Assembly: GCF_019704315.1 (NCBI RefSeq)
Contig: NZ_AP024597.1
Location: forward strand, 1,550,001 to 1,614,000
Length of the DNA stretch: 64,000 nt
Source: Stygiolobus caldivivus
GTDB lineage: Archaea > Thermoproteota > Thermoprotei_A > Sulfolobales > Sulfolobaceae
Direction: 5' to 3'
Shown here: positions 36,679 to 44,652 of the stretch, one piece after another
Layout: the number at the start of each line of letters is the position of its first letter
Numbering within the stretch: the first letter of the stretch is position 1
Program-made: the position numbers and the translations under genes
The notes under the pieces: generated by a model
The model's input: only the letters and a program-made list of their open reading frames with translations
What the model was told of the DNA's origin: nothing
Database searches by the model: none

Positions 36679-37296
36679 ATGGAGTTTATTCAAAAAAGGG
36701 ATAGGCTGGTTTTAACTTTAATTTCCCAATCCGGCCCCGGAGGAATTGATGTCAACGCTCTTTTTTCATCCCTATCTTTGTATATGGATAAGGAGTCAGT
36801 GCAGAGGAGCATAGGTGACTTATACGTTAAGGGGTATATATCTATATTGAACAACGGGGGAGAAATAAGGTATTTCGCGTCAAAGCAAGTAAGGGACGCT
36901 ATGATAGCCCTAGAAGTCCAAAAGTATAGGATAGCGAGTTATGTCAACGAGTTGAGTAAGAAAAAGGACGAGATAGTGCAGATACAAGATAGGTCGAAAC
37001 AGATTGAAGAGTTAAGGAGTATCGTTAGTAAAGGGCTAAACTTGATATCCCTAGGCTTGGTTAGTCTGTACTCTGCGATGCCTGAGCTCACTATCCCCGA
37101 GTATGTAGAGAGTATTCAACCTTTAACGGAAGTTTTAAGTAGATTAACTAAGATTGTAGAACCACCTTATAGTAAAGATGACTTAGAAAACATATTGAAG
37201 ATTGTGGAAAGGTTTAGAGGCGAAAAGGATTATAAATTGTTAAAAGAAATCGTAGAAAAGTCTGAAAGTGTTAGCAATGAAAATAAAAGTACGTAA
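36679..37296 (+). CDS. winged-helix and coiled-coil protein
   Basis: About 205 residues. The start M-E-F-I-Q-K-R-D-R-L-V-L-T-L-I-S-Q-S-G-P-G-G-I-D-V-N-A-L begins a winged-helix-like domain of about 80 residues. It continues S-V-Q-R-S-I-G-D-L-Y-V-K-G-Y-I-S-I, a recognition helix and wing. A helical, coiled-coil-prone region (S-K-K-K-D-E-I-V-Q-I-Q-D-R-S-K-Q-I-E-E-L) follows. The ATG at 36679 has TTTTTATCT at about -28, which lies inside the phosphomevalonate kinase gene; only 13 bases separate the two start codons. It may be a DNA-binding regulator or architectural protein. No family name is claimed. Confidence 0.68.
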   Translation: MEFIQKRDRLVLTLISQSGPGGIDVNALFSSLSLYMDKESVQRSIGDLYVKGYISILNNGGEIRYFASKQVRDAMIALEVQKYRIASYVNELSKKKDEIVQIQDRSKQIEELRSIVSKGLNLISLGLVSLYSAMPELTIPEYVESIQPLTEVLSRLTKIVEPPYSKDDLENILKIVERFRGEKDYKLLKEIVEKSESVSNENKST

Positions 37297-37344
37297 AAAG
37301 TGTGTAAAAGTTTTTTATATGACTAGATCATACCATATAATTGT

Positions 37345-37626
37345 ATGAGGAGTAAAAGAGATCAACTTGAGATAATTAGCGATATTCTAGATCTCGTAGA
37401 GAAAGGGCACACTGCAAAATCAGCTCTGATGAAAAATGCAAATTTAAGCTTTACTATACTAAAAAAGTACACCGACTATTTGATTAGCAAGGGATATTTA
37501 GAGGAGACTGATGCTGGATATAGAATAACTCCCGAAGGAGAGAAATTACTGGAGAAACTGAGAAGGGTTAGAGAACTAGAATTTAGATTAGCTGAGCTTA
37601 TTAATGAGTTATCAGAAGAATTATAA
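37345..37626 (+). CDS. Sso10a-like winged-helix DNA-binding protein
   Basis: A 93-residue basic protein. It starts M-R-S-K-R-D-Q-L-E-I-I-S-D-I-L-D-L-V, continues N-L-S-F-T-I-L-K-K-Y-T-D-Y-L-I-S-K-G-Y-L-E-E, and ends with a coiled helix. That is the layout of Sso10a-type (HTH_45) proteins, abundant dimeric chromatin proteins or regulators in Sulfolobales. A TATA-like TTTTTTATAT lies about 28 bases upstream. The next gene, a membrane protein, starts three bases after its stop, so the two are co-expressed. Confidence 0.78.
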   Translation: MRSKRDQLEIISDILDLVEKGHTAKSALMKNANLSFTILKKYTDYLISKGYLEETDAGYRITPEGEKLLEKLRRVRELEFRLAELINELSEEL

Positions 37627-37629
37627 TGT

Positions 37630-38184
37630 ATGAATATAATGGAATTATTGGCTTTTACAGTTGCTTTAGTATCTGCATTAAACGGTTTATTTCAATATAT
37701 AGTCCTTAATTCTAAGATCAAAAATCTGGAAAAAGAATGGCCTAGAATAAAATCGTTATCATCACTATTATCATTTAAGAAGTTTTTAGATGTGGTTTCA
37801 GCCGAAGAGGCGCAAGATCTACTAGAAGAGTTAATGGTAGGGTTGAGGACCCAACCCACCCTAGATTTAATGTCTTCCTTCGTCGAGGAAAGGTTAACTA
37901 ACCTAAAGGGTAACCTTAAAGCCCTTTTAGATACTTTAAATATTGTAGATGTAGTTAATACTTTCTACTCGAAGGTAAAACATTATTATTCTAATGGCAT
38001 AATCCTTAATATAATTGCTTTGACTTCCCTTGTTCTAGTATTAGTACAACAGTTATCTTTATTGTTTTTAGGTCTAAGTTTGGGTTTTGAAATAGATTCT
38101 ATACTCTTCTTATTCTACACAATCTATTATATTGAAAAAATTGAAAAAGTCAAGAATACTTTAAAGAAATATGTAAATAGTTAG
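37630..38184 (+). CDS. membrane protein partnered with Sso10a-like gene
   Basis: A 184-residue protein with one hydrophobic segment at the N-terminus (E-L-L-A-F-T-V-A-L-V-S-A-L-N-G-L-F-Q-Y-I), a soluble helical middle part of about 90 residues, and two hydrophobic segments near the C-terminus (residues about 117-160). It is not recognised. Its coupling to a DNA-binding protein gene suggests a signalling or membrane-tethering relationship, unproven. Confidence 0.6.
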   Translation: MNIMELLAFTVALVSALNGLFQYIVLNSKIKNLEKEWPRIKSLSSLLSFKKFLDVVSAEEAQDLLEELMVGLRTQPTLDLMSSFVEERLTNLKGNLKALLDTLNIVDVVNTFYSKVKHYYSNGIILNIIALTSLVLVLVQQLSLLFLGLSLGFEIDSILFLFYTIYYIEKIEKVKNTLKKYVNS

Positions 38185-38196
38185 TGAAATATTTCT

Positions 38197-38529
38197 TTAA
38201 AAATTTGTCATACTAGATTGTATTTTCCTTGAGCACTCTCCTAAGTCATGTCTTAACTTCTCCATATAATTGCTGATTACCTCGTAATAGTACTTTGGTC
38301 TACCTATTTTCTTTTCGTCACCTTTCTCCCTGACCACTAAACCTATGTCAATCAGCTTCTTTAGGCTGTTCTCAACAGTGGTCTTACTCATCCTAAGTAG
38401 CGCTGAGAGTTCTTCAGATGTAATAGGCTTACCTATTTCTATAAGCTTAAACAGACAATCTATATCGGTATCGGATATCTTATAACAGCATCGTATTACT
38501 TCTTTACTTGTTTTTAGTTTCTCGCTCAT
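38197..38529 (-). CDS. small HTH transcriptional regulator
   Basis: A 110-residue protein with a TrmB/ArsR-like winged helix: L-F-K-L-I-E-I-G-K-P-I-T-S-E-E-L-S-A-L-L-R-M-S-K-T-T-V-E-N-S-L-K-K-L-I-D-I-G-L-V, then the wing R-E-K-G-D-E-K-K-I-G-R-P-K-Y-Y-Y-E-V. Four cysteines (C-C near residue 14, C25 and one near residue 100) could bind metal or sense redox state. It lies between a membrane protein and a SPOUT protein, facing the former tail to tail. The target is unknown. Confidence 0.75.
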   Translation of the reverse strand: MSEKLKTSKEVIRCCYKISDTDIDCLFKLIEIGKPITSEELSALLRMSKTTVENSLKKLIDIGLVVREKGDEKKIGRPKYYYEVISNYMEKLRHDLGECSRKIQSSMTNF

Positions 38530-38572
38530 TGTTATAATTACCTATTTTTTCCTTAATAAAAATTTATCAAGT

Positions 38573-39175
38573 TTATACTGAATTTTCTACAATTTCAAAT
38601 TGTTTTACATTATCAAAAATTACATTACATTCTTTCAATCCTTTAGTTATATAGGAAAGCAACTTAGGATAGATATAAGGTTTTCCGTCAAAGAGAACAT
38701 AAGCATAGGGCAATTCTATCTCACTGACTACTCCTCTATAGTTACAAATAATTTTAGGCATGAAAGTATACTCCACAACGCTTTTTCCTTCGAGGAGTTC
38801 TTTAACTAGGAGTGCCGTATTATCAATAGTGAACTGGTCTTTTCCCAAGTTCCTCCTTCTCGAGGGTGGGAAATTACCAGAAAGCAATTTCTTAGTCCTA
38901 CCCTTAGGGGGATGGTCACCGAGTATACCACCTATAATGACCGCGTCTGATTCTTCTAGGTCTTTCCTGCTTAACTTTTCCTCGGCAAAGGGGTCTAGAA
39001 TAATTACCCGTGACGGGTCAAAAACTTGGTCGAAACTCTTTTCCGTGCTCGGAATACCAGGTAGTTTAACCCTGGTCACCATAAGTGTATCATTCAAAAA
39101 GGAATAGGAACTTTCATATTCGTATAATAGCCACTCCGACAGTTGCGGCTCTAAATGTTCAATAACTACTTTCAC
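38573..39175 (-). CDS. SPOUT-fold methyltransferase of the SFM1/COG2428 type
   Basis: A 200-residue protein. The motifs V-I-I-L-D-P-F-A-E-E-K-L, then D-A-V-I-I-G-G-I-L-G-D-H-P-P-K-G-R-T-K-K-L, and later N-L-G-K-D-Q-F-T-I-D-N-T-A match the family that includes yeast SFM1. SFM1 is a SPOUT enzyme that methylates an arginine of ribosomal protein uS3 (Rps3); archaeal members have been annotated as RNA methyltransferases. The cofactor knot lies in the G-G-I-L-G-D and Q-F-T-I-D stretches. Whether the archaeal protein acts on RNA or protein is unknown. It is divergent from the GIY-YIG gene with 14 bases between starts. Confidence 0.78.
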   Translation of the reverse strand: MKVVIEHLEPQLSEWLLYEYESSYSFLNDTLMVTRVKLPGIPSTEKSFDQVFDPSRVIILDPFAEEKLSRKDLEESDAVIIGGILGDHPPKGRTKKLLSGNFPPSRRRNLGKDQFTIDNTALLVKELLEGKSVVEYTFMPKIICNYRGVVSEIELPYAYVLFDGKPYIYPKLLSYITKGLKECNVIFDNVKQFEIVENSV

Positions 39176-39189
39176 GTAATTAGATTAAA

Positions 39190-39570
39190 ATGAAAGGATA
39201 TATCGCTTTCCTACGTTGCAGAGGAGGAGAAGTAAGGACTAAAGCTAAAGCCTTTCATATCGAGGACGGCTTTTATGCTTATGTAGGTTCCTGCGGGAAA
39301 AATTGTGCTAAGAGGGTCTCTAGGCATATGAAGAGAGAAAAGAGTAAAAAACACTGGCACATTGATTACTTAACATCTGAGCTATGTGAAGTTACAGCTG
39401 TACTCGTATTAAACAGGGGAGAAAAGGAGATAGTTAATTATATGTTCAAAAGGGGGTACCATCACGTTAAAGGTTTCGGGTCTTCTGATGATAATACTTT
39501 CCCTTCTCATTTATTTAAGATCGACATGATCTCCCTCTTAAGTTCAATTAGTTCACTACTTAAGTGGTGA
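39190..39570 (+). CDS. GIY-YIG-type DUF123 protein
   Basis: A 126-residue single-domain protein. The G-F-Y-A-Y-V-G-S-C-G motif (residues 27-36) is the DUF123 form of the GIY-YIG signature, followed by R-V-S-R-H and K-K-H-W-H-I-D-Y-L, as in archaeal stand-alone DUF123 proteins. The domain is nuclease-like and is sometimes fused to endonuclease III homologues; its activity is not established. Its 3' end overlaps the next, convergent gene by 64 bases. Confidence 0.82.
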   Translation: MKGYIAFLRCRGGEVRTKAKAFHIEDGFYAYVGSCGKNCAKRVSRHMKREKSKKHWHIDYLTSELCEVTAVLVLNRGEKEIVNYMFKRGYHHVKGFGSSDDNTFPSHLFKIDMISLLSSISSLLKW

Positions 39571-40130
39571 TATTTTATCATTAACTTATCTAATTCGGAG
39601 TACCAAAATATACCGTGGCGGTAAAACTGAAAGAATACGTGCTTTTTATCGGAGGAAGTTACTACCTTGACCAGTTTGGTGTCCCGCCCAAAAGGTTCTG
39701 TGAATATAAACTCTAACTTCTCCCTATCCAGAAGCGGTAAAACGTCCTTTCCCCTTATTGTTTTTACATCTATCTTGCCCCTCCTTTTACCGGTCTGACA
39801 CAGCCCTTCGTAATTTCCTGAGGTATATACGGTACTGCTTACCCACGTATACAAGTAACCAATGTCAACAAAGTTGAACACTTTCTCTTCGCTTTTGTAG
39901 TAAGCCCTGATCCTACCGTCACTGAGTTTAAGACTTAGTTTATCTTTTATTTCGTCGTCATACCACCTTACTTCCGCCCTGTCCCCCTCATATCTCCCGA
40001 TAATTATGAAGTTCCCCGTCTTACCCTCTGTTAGGCGGTACCAAGTATTAAGGGAAAAGACACCGCAAAAACTGACCGAAACTTTTTGTAACGAAAGGAG
40101 GATAATATTTTGTATGACCGACGAGAGCAT
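39507..40130 (-). CDS. unknown 207-residue protein
   Basis: The long open frame on the minus strand encodes a protein of mostly beta character (F-I-I-I-G-R-Y-E-G-D-R-A-E-V-R-W-Y, then L-S-L-K-L-S-D-G-R-I-R-A-Y-Y). It ends in F-F-Q-F-Y-R-H-G-I-F-W-Y and a helix. No family was recognised. The only ATG in frame, at 40130, lies 17 bases inside the start of the divergent thioesterase gene; no ATG, GTG or TTG was found in the next forty codons. The true start may be non-canonical. Confidence 0.6.
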   Translation of the reverse strand: MLSSVIQNIILLSLQKVSVSFCGVFSLNTWYRLTEGKTGNFIIIGRYEGDRAEVRWYDDEIKDKLSLKLSDGRIRAYYKSEEKVFNFVDIGYLYTWVSSTVYTSGNYEGLCQTGKRRGKIDVKTIRGKDVLPLLDREKLEFIFTEPFGRDTKLVKVVTSSDKKHVFFQFYRHGIFWYSELDKLMIKYHHLSSELIELKREIMSILNK

Positions 40131-40578
40131 ACGGAGTTATAATCGGATTGAGATAGTAAAATCTTTTGACCCAGAAAAAGTTAACACGATCTTGTCGAGG
40201 GAAAAACTGTTTAGCTACCTAGGACTAAAGGTCATTAAGATCGAAAAGGGCTATGTAGAGACCTCCCTTGAGTATTCCGAAAACGTGTTAAGAATAGGAG
40301 GAGTGCTCCACGGGGGTGCAATAATGACTACCATCGACTACACTGGAGGGTTAGCTACTATGACAGTAAATGACGGAGAAGACCAAGTTACGCAGGAGCT
40401 TAAAATAAACTTCTTAGAGCCTATGAGCAACGGACCTTTTAGGTGTGTCGCGAAAGTAGTAAGGGCAGGGAGGACCGCGGTAGTGGTAGAAGTAGACTTC
40501 TTTGATAAGGACGGGGTGTTAGGTGCAAAGGCGCTCGGGACTTGGTATATATTAAGGGGGAGAAGGGTAGCGAAATGA
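40114..40578 (+). CDS. PaaI-type hotdog-fold thioesterase
   Basis: A 154-residue acyl-CoA thioesterase-like protein. The central motif R-I-G-G-V-L-H-G-G-A-I-M-T-T-I-D-Y-T-G-G (around residues 60-80) is the hotdog-helix signature with the H-G-G stretch that contacts CoA. The closing strands G-R-T-A-V-V-V-E-V and A-L-G-T-W are typical. It probably hydrolyses an aromatic or acyl-CoA thioester. The ATG at 40114 follows a purine-rich AAAGGAGGAT about 15 bases upstream. Its last codons overlap the next gene as ATGA, so the two are translationally coupled. Confidence 0.83.
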   Translation: MTDESIRSYNRIEIVKSFDPEKVNTILSREKLFSYLGLKVIKIEKGYVETSLEYSENVLRIGGVLHGGAIMTTIDYTGGLATMTVNDGEDQVTQELKINFLEPMSNGPFRCVAKVVRAGRTAVVVEVDFFDKDGVLGAKALGTWYILRGRRVAK

Positions 40579-41825
40579 AGGTAATCGTAGTCGGTGGAGG
40601 ACATAACGGGTTAACTGTAGCCTCACTTTTAGCCGAGAAAGGGTTTAAAGTAACGGTATTTGAAGCCAGAGAAAAACTCGGAGGAATGACCGATACTGTA
40701 GAGGTCAATGGGGTAAAACTGAGCAGGGCTTCATACGTACTGGGCTTAATGCCAGACTTCCTCGTAAAGAAGTTTGGTATACCCGTAATAAAGGGTGACG
40801 TGTTTCAGACTTTTTATGTTAACGGTAAGGTAATACCATTCTGGAGGGACAAAGAAAAGAGGATAAAGGAACTAGTCAGGGCTGGAGAGAAGAAATACCC
40901 TGAGTTCGAGGAGAAACTGTTAAAGTTCAAGGATTTACTCTACAAAAAATTTATGTTCGTTTCCAGACCTCCAACAAAAGACGAAATAAGGGAAGAGGCG
41001 GAGAAACTCGGTTTAGGGGAGTTCGTTGATTCCCATGCTAAAAAACTTCTCTCTGAATATATATCTGAAGAATACCATTACTTCTTTATCTACCCCGGGA
41101 TGGAAAGGACTTCGGCTTACGTAATTGCTTACTTTTTCTCTCCAGATTGGGCACTTGTTGAAGGGGGTATGGGGAGGGTAGCCGAAAAAGTAGTTGAGTT
41201 CGGTAAAAGGTACGGTGTCGAATATAGGGTGAACTCCAAGGTAGAGCGTATTATAGTTAAAGGTGAAGAAGTAAAGGGGGTGATAGTAAACGGTAAGGAA
41301 TATAACGCAGACGCCGTAGTCCTCGCTACAAGCCCGCTCGTCTTTCCCGACTTAACTAAGGTAAAAGTGAACTTACCAATAGCCAGATGGAAGAAGTATA
41401 ATATCATATTAAGGGACTTCCCTAGGATACCGGAGCCGTTGAGGGGTTACGAGTACTCTTTATTAGATACAGAGGCAGGTGAGGTCATAATACCATCCGT
41501 ACTTGACAAGTCAAGAGGAGGCGTAGTCTTAGAGACTATGGGAGACCTCGATGAAGTTAAGGAAATCTTTAAGATAAGGGATGAGGACATAGTCTATGTA
41601 GATAAAATAAACGGAGAGGTTAGCCAGGCTCTTTATAATTTACCTTTTGGTAACCTCAACCATTTACCTATGACCGACGAATTCCTATTTGAGAAGAGAT
41701 CTGGATATAAAACTCAATACACTAACTTATACTTATGCAGTGCAGGGACGTATCCTGGCGGTCAAGTCACGGGAATACCTGCATATAATGTTGCTAACTT
41801 GATCCTGAGTTCTTCATCTGGTTAA
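40575..41825 (+). CDS. FAD-dependent oxidoreductase (phytoene-desaturase-like)
   Basis: About 416 residues. The N-terminal dinucleotide fold is clear: V-I-V-V-G-G-G-H-N-G-L-T-V-A-S-L-L-A-E-K-G (residues 3-23), then E-A-R-E-K-L-G-G-M-T-D-T. The C-terminal C-S-A-G-T-Y-P-G-G-Q-V-T-G-I-P-A-Y-N motif is typical of CrtI-like phytoene dehydrogenase/NAD(P)-FAD amine-oxidase relatives. The substrate is unknown; carotenoid, isoprenoid or geranylgeranyl-lipid oxidation-reduction are options. The start at 40575 overlaps the thioesterase stop (ATGA). Its 3' end overlaps the TPR gene on the other strand by 32 bases. Confidence 0.82.
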   Translation: MKVIVVGGGHNGLTVASLLAEKGFKVTVFEAREKLGGMTDTVEVNGVKLSRASYVLGLMPDFLVKKFGIPVIKGDVFQTFYVNGKVIPFWRDKEKRIKELVRAGEKKYPEFEEKLLKFKDLLYKKFMFVSRPPTKDEIREEAEKLGLGEFVDSHAKKLLSEYISEEYHYFFIYPGMERTSAYVIAYFFSPDWALVEGGMGRVAEKVVEFGKRYGVEYRVNSKVERIIVKGEEVKGVIVNGKEYNADAVVLATSPLVFPDLTKVKVNLPIARWKKYNIILRDFPRIPEPLRGYEYSLLDTEAGEVIIPSVLDKSRGGVVLETMGDLDEVKEIFKIRDEDIVYVDKINGEVSQALYNLPFGNLNHLPMTDEFLFEKRSGYKTQYTNLYLCSAGTYPGGQVTGIPAYNVANLILSSSSG

Positions 41826-42561
41826 CGCTCTCAATGTCCTTCATTGCTTCATCTTCTTTACCCATTTTCATGTATGCTTTCGCTCTCCTATAATACGCTT
41901 TAACTAACTGGGGTTTAACTTCTAAAGCTCTAGAATAGAACTTAATTGCTTCTTCTATCTTACCTTTACTCTCCAATATTACACCCTTACTGTAATAGAG
42001 CTCAGCGTAATACGGGTTTAGTGAGATTGCTATATTTACGTCGTCTTCCGGATCCATGTTTAGCTCCTGCTTAGTTAAAGCCCTATAGTAGAAGAGTTCA
42101 GCGTCGTACGGATAGTACTCAATTGCAAGGCTTAACTCCCTTAACGCCTCATAGTAGTCCCCAGTGTGATAGTCCACGATCCCTTTAGCCTTAAGGAATA
42201 TTGGTGAGTTATCGTCTAAATTAGTTAGTTCTTCCTTAGCCTTTTCGTACTCCTCTAACTTGATGTAAGCTAATGCCCGGATTAACCTCGCTTCCTTTTC
42301 GTTGAGGTCTGTCAACTGTTGGATAGCGTCCCTATACAAGCCGTGCTGTAAGTATATCTTGGCTACTTCTATCTTATTACCTGCTTTCAGGAAGGCATCT
42401 AGGGCTTCATTATCCTTACCCATTTCTTTCAGGATCTTACCTAGGAGGTTATAAGCTTCTTGTGAGGGGTTTTTTTCCACGACCTCTTGGATTTTTCTCA
42501 ACGCGTAATTAAGGTTACCTTGTTTATACGCATTTAATGCGTCTTGGATCTCGCTCATCAA
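41794..42561 (-). CDS. tetratricopeptide-repeat protein
   Basis: A 255-residue protein of about seven TPR units; clear ones are A-Y-N-L-L-G-K-I-L-K-E-M-G-K-D-N-E-A-L, Y-Y-S-K-G-V-I-L-E-S-K-G-K-I-E-E-A-I-K-F-Y-S-R-A-L-E-V and A-Y-Y-R-R-A-K-A-Y-M-K-M-G-K. It is a scaffold for protein interactions with an unknown partner. It is a single gene on the minus strand between the FAD oxidoreductase and a divergent unknown gene. Confidence 0.85.
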   Translation of the reverse strand: MMSEIQDALNAYKQGNLNYALRKIQEVVEKNPSQEAYNLLGKILKEMGKDNEALDAFLKAGNKIEVAKIYLQHGLYRDAIQQLTDLNEKEARLIRALAYIKLEEYEKAKEELTNLDDNSPIFLKAKGIVDYHTGDYYEALRELSLAIEYYPYDAELFYYRALTKQELNMDPEDDVNIAISLNPYYAELYYSKGVILESKGKIEEAIKFYSRALEVKPQLVKAYYRRAKAYMKMGKEDEAMKDIESVNQMKNSGSS

Positions 42562-42664
42562 TTTAAATATTATTGTGAATAAGCTAAATATCTAATTATT
42601 CCCAGTTCATGGTTCTTTATGTAGACCTACTCTTTTTAACCACTTTATATCCAAGAATTAGAGC

Positions 42665-43021
42665 ATGGAGCCTTTCTATTTTAAGTCATACGACAAAATA
42701 GTAGGCGTAGCACATAACGAGAAGGAGTTAGAGAGCGAGATAATGAGGATAGGTGCAGTAGACCCGGCATGCGTGAACTGGCATTTGGAGCAAGGGCATA
42801 TAGTGTCTTGGTTAAAGTACATAGGTAACAATACCCTCGCAGAGATGTTAAAGGGAGTGAAGGACTATAGAGAAGCACTGGCTAGGATTAGGGATTATGT
42901 AGTTATGAGGGATACTAAATTTGAGGCACCTAAGTACGAAAAACCAAAGAGACTAGAAACCAAGCAAGAACCTCAAAGAAAACCTGAGTTTAGTAGGCAA
43001 AGAATTAGAGGAAGGTTCTGA
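42665..43021 (+). CDS. conserved small protein of unknown function
   Basis: A 118-residue protein. A compact helical N-terminal domain (D-P-A-C-V-N-W-H-L-E-Q-G-H-I-V-S-W-L-K-Y, then N-T-L-A-E-M-L-K-G) resembles DUF5752-type proteins loosely. It is followed by a basic, disordered tail (E-T-K-Q-E-P-Q-R-K-P-E, ending R-Q-R-I-R-G-R-F) that could bind nucleic acid. A TATA-like CTTTATATCC about 27 bases upstream marks a leaderless start. A T-run follows the gene. Confidence 0.65.
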   Translation: MEPFYFKSYDKIVGVAHNEKELESEIMRIGAVDPACVNWHLEQGHIVSWLKYIGNNTLAEMLKGVKDYREALARIRDYVVMRDTKFEAPKYEKPKRLETKQEPQRKPEFSRQRIRGRF

Positions 43022-43061
43022 CTAAACTGTAAACACCTCGTGATCTAATACCATACTAATC

Positions 43062-43069
43062 TTTTTTTT
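43062..43069 (+). terminator. T8 terminator
   Basis: A run of eight T residues lies about 40 bases after the stop of the 118-residue protein, consistent with a U-run terminator. Confidence 0.5.
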
Positions 43070-43189
43070 ACAAAATGGGGGTTAATGAGTATAAAGCCTC
43101 GAGAAGGGGATGAACAACAACCCTCCCCGTTTATTCAGCCTTTTACCTAAATATCCTTAAGTGATGTTAATAACGTTCTTCTACAGATC

Positions 43190-43387
43190 AGCTAAGGCTC
43201 ACGGAACTGAGGGAGGAAAATCTACAGCCTCCTCTTCCACGGAATCTAGAGGCGTCCTAACCCTCAGTTCTCCAGAACGTAGAGGAAAGCCAAATTTACA
43301 ATCTGTGTATGAGCTGACTTCTTCACCACTTTAAAGGACATTAGTTTCCCCATCGGTTTGGGGTTATATTTGGGGGCAGCCAAAAGG
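43190..43387 (-). pseudogene. coding-like fragments, possible transposase remnants
   Basis: On the minus strand two short open stretches without starts can be read: G-L-L-A-A-P-K-Y-N-P-K-P-M-G-K (43387 downwards, continuing to N-L-A-F-L-Y-V-L-E-N and a stop at 43264). The second is V-R-T-P-L-D-S-V-E-E-E-A-V-D-F-P-P-S-V-P and a stop near 43200. They have the feel of protein tails but no family can be named. Confidence 0.3.
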
Positions 43388-43454
43388 CCCAGAGAACCCC
43401 TCTCTCATAGGTTCGTAATAGCAATAACGTCGCGGTGATTTTCTTATCTGCATT

Positions 43455-43690
43455 AACAGTTATTCTACTTTAACGTAACTTCTTCAAGATCGTTATCACA
43501 AATTATACCTCCTAAACCTACTTCAACGAATTATGAAAACTCCTCCGCGCTCTCCAAGATGTCAAGCTCCCCAATGCTGAGTTAGCCCTCAGCAGTCCTT
43601 AAACTCCTTTTACCACTTCATATTTTTCAATAAAACCACCGTGAATCTAAAAACTATATCAGCAATACCAGATGTTTCGTATTACATAGG
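43455..43690 (-). pseudogene. broken gene of unknown family, copy 2
   Basis: The reverse complement aligns with 18100-18345 over about 220 bases, with stops and small indels that break the frame. Recognisable remnants are L-L-K-N-M-K-W and S-I-G-E-L-D-I-L-E-S-A-E-E-F-S. As at 18 kb, it lies downstream, on the same strand, of a relic element copy (43735-43855), here only some 50-60 bases away. Confidence 0.5.
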
Positions 43691-43734
43691 AAAAAACAGA
43701 ATAACTAATAAATCATTTTTCGTTATAATTATGG

Positions 43735-43855
43735 TCAAGTGTAGGGGTTTAGCCCTCAATTATAAGTAAATGACGGGACCTCTTTGGGCTTAACAGTACG
43801 AGGTTCACATGTCCCTAATAGCTCTTTTAGGCACAGCCCACACCAAAACGAGGGG
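43735..43855 (-). mobile_element. relic element, copy 2
   Basis: The minus strand reads GTGTGGGCTGTGCCTAAAAG, then AAAGAGGTCCC, and ends GAGGGCTAAACCCCTACACT, matching copy 1 (16779-16920) with a deletion of roughly 25 bases in the middle. The reading frame is interrupted. The end can fold as a short hairpin (AGGG/CCCT). Confidence 0.5.
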
Positions 43856-43974
43856 GCGTTTGGACTAGAAACGTAAAATAAACAAACAAAATAAGAAACA
43901 CGGGAAAAAGGATTCACGGCATAATAACGGTATTATAAAATTTTTCTATTTCATAATGAGAGGTACATGTAAAT

Positions 43975-44604
43975 TTAAACCTTTACGATAAGGAAATTAA
44001 AAGCTAAGAACCCGAGAAAGAAGATAGGCAGGAATAAGTCACTCAGACCTATGAATACTTCATTAAACCATAATGTTCCCAAGCTGAAAAGAAGTGCAGA
44101 TAATACAAACTTCATATGAGGTAACCTTATCCTTGCGATCTGTGACTTTAAAAGATAAGTAAGTATCATAACAATTACTGACGCAGAGATGGCACCTAAG
44201 AGTGAGGACATATAATCTTGGTCAATCAGGGCTAAAATCACTAATGCAGCTTCTAATGCTTCCACCGCGGATATCGTAAATACTACTACCACTCCTTCTT
44301 TTTTCTCGTCGTCTTTTGACACCTTCTTAGTCCTCTTAAAATACCTCCTTGCACTGCGTAGTAGCCTATATCCGAAGTAAAATAATATAATACTAGACGC
44401 GATAAGTACATACTTCAAGGGTAATAGGTAAATAAATTGACCCAAAGTAAAAGTCGGAACCAAGACCACCAAAACTCCTAAAACCGCATAAAGGAACGGA
44501 GTATTATTTTTATATATACCGTGGTATATCGACGCGACAGCACCTGCTTCCGAAAGTTCTAATAGTGAAATCCCAAAGGAAGCTAAGAAAATAGCTATAT
44601 TCAT
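43975..44604 (-). CDS. polytopic membrane protein with two E-x-x-E-type motifs
   Basis: A 209-residue protein with about six hydrophobic segments in two similar halves. Each half begins with an acidic motif in a membrane segment: I-S-L-L-E-L-S-E-A-G-A-V (residues 13-24) and I-S-A-V-E-A-L-E-A-A-L-V-I (around 112-124). This resembles the repeated acidic motifs of FTR1-like iron permeases and of UPF0016/COG4280-type cation transporters, so a metal or cation transporter is plausible. A charged loop (R-Y-F-K-R-T-K-K-V-S-K-D-D-E-K-K) separates the halves. It is 48 bases downstream of the flavoprotein gene and may be co-transcribed. Confidence 0.65.
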   Translation of the reverse strand: MNIAIFLASFGISLLELSEAGAVASIYHGIYKNNTPFLYAVLGVLVVLVPTFTLGQFIYLLPLKYVLIASSIILFYFGYRLLRSARRYFKRTKKVSKDDEKKEGVVVVFTISAVEALEAALVILALIDQDYMSSLLGAISASVIVMILTYLLKSQIARIRLPHMKFVLSALLFSLGTLWFNEVFIGLSDLFLPIFFLGFLAFNFLIVKV

Positions 44605-44652
44605 TGCGATAGACCATTTAAGGGAATAAATAAAAAATTGACCCTTTTTAGT

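Larger units (their letters stand above)
43022..43974. other. 950-base relic-rich gap
   Basis: No intact gene was seen. On the minus strand the gap contains a relic element, a broken copy of the unknown gene and further coding-like fragments. On the plus strand it holds only the terminator of the preceding gene. Confidence 0.55.
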
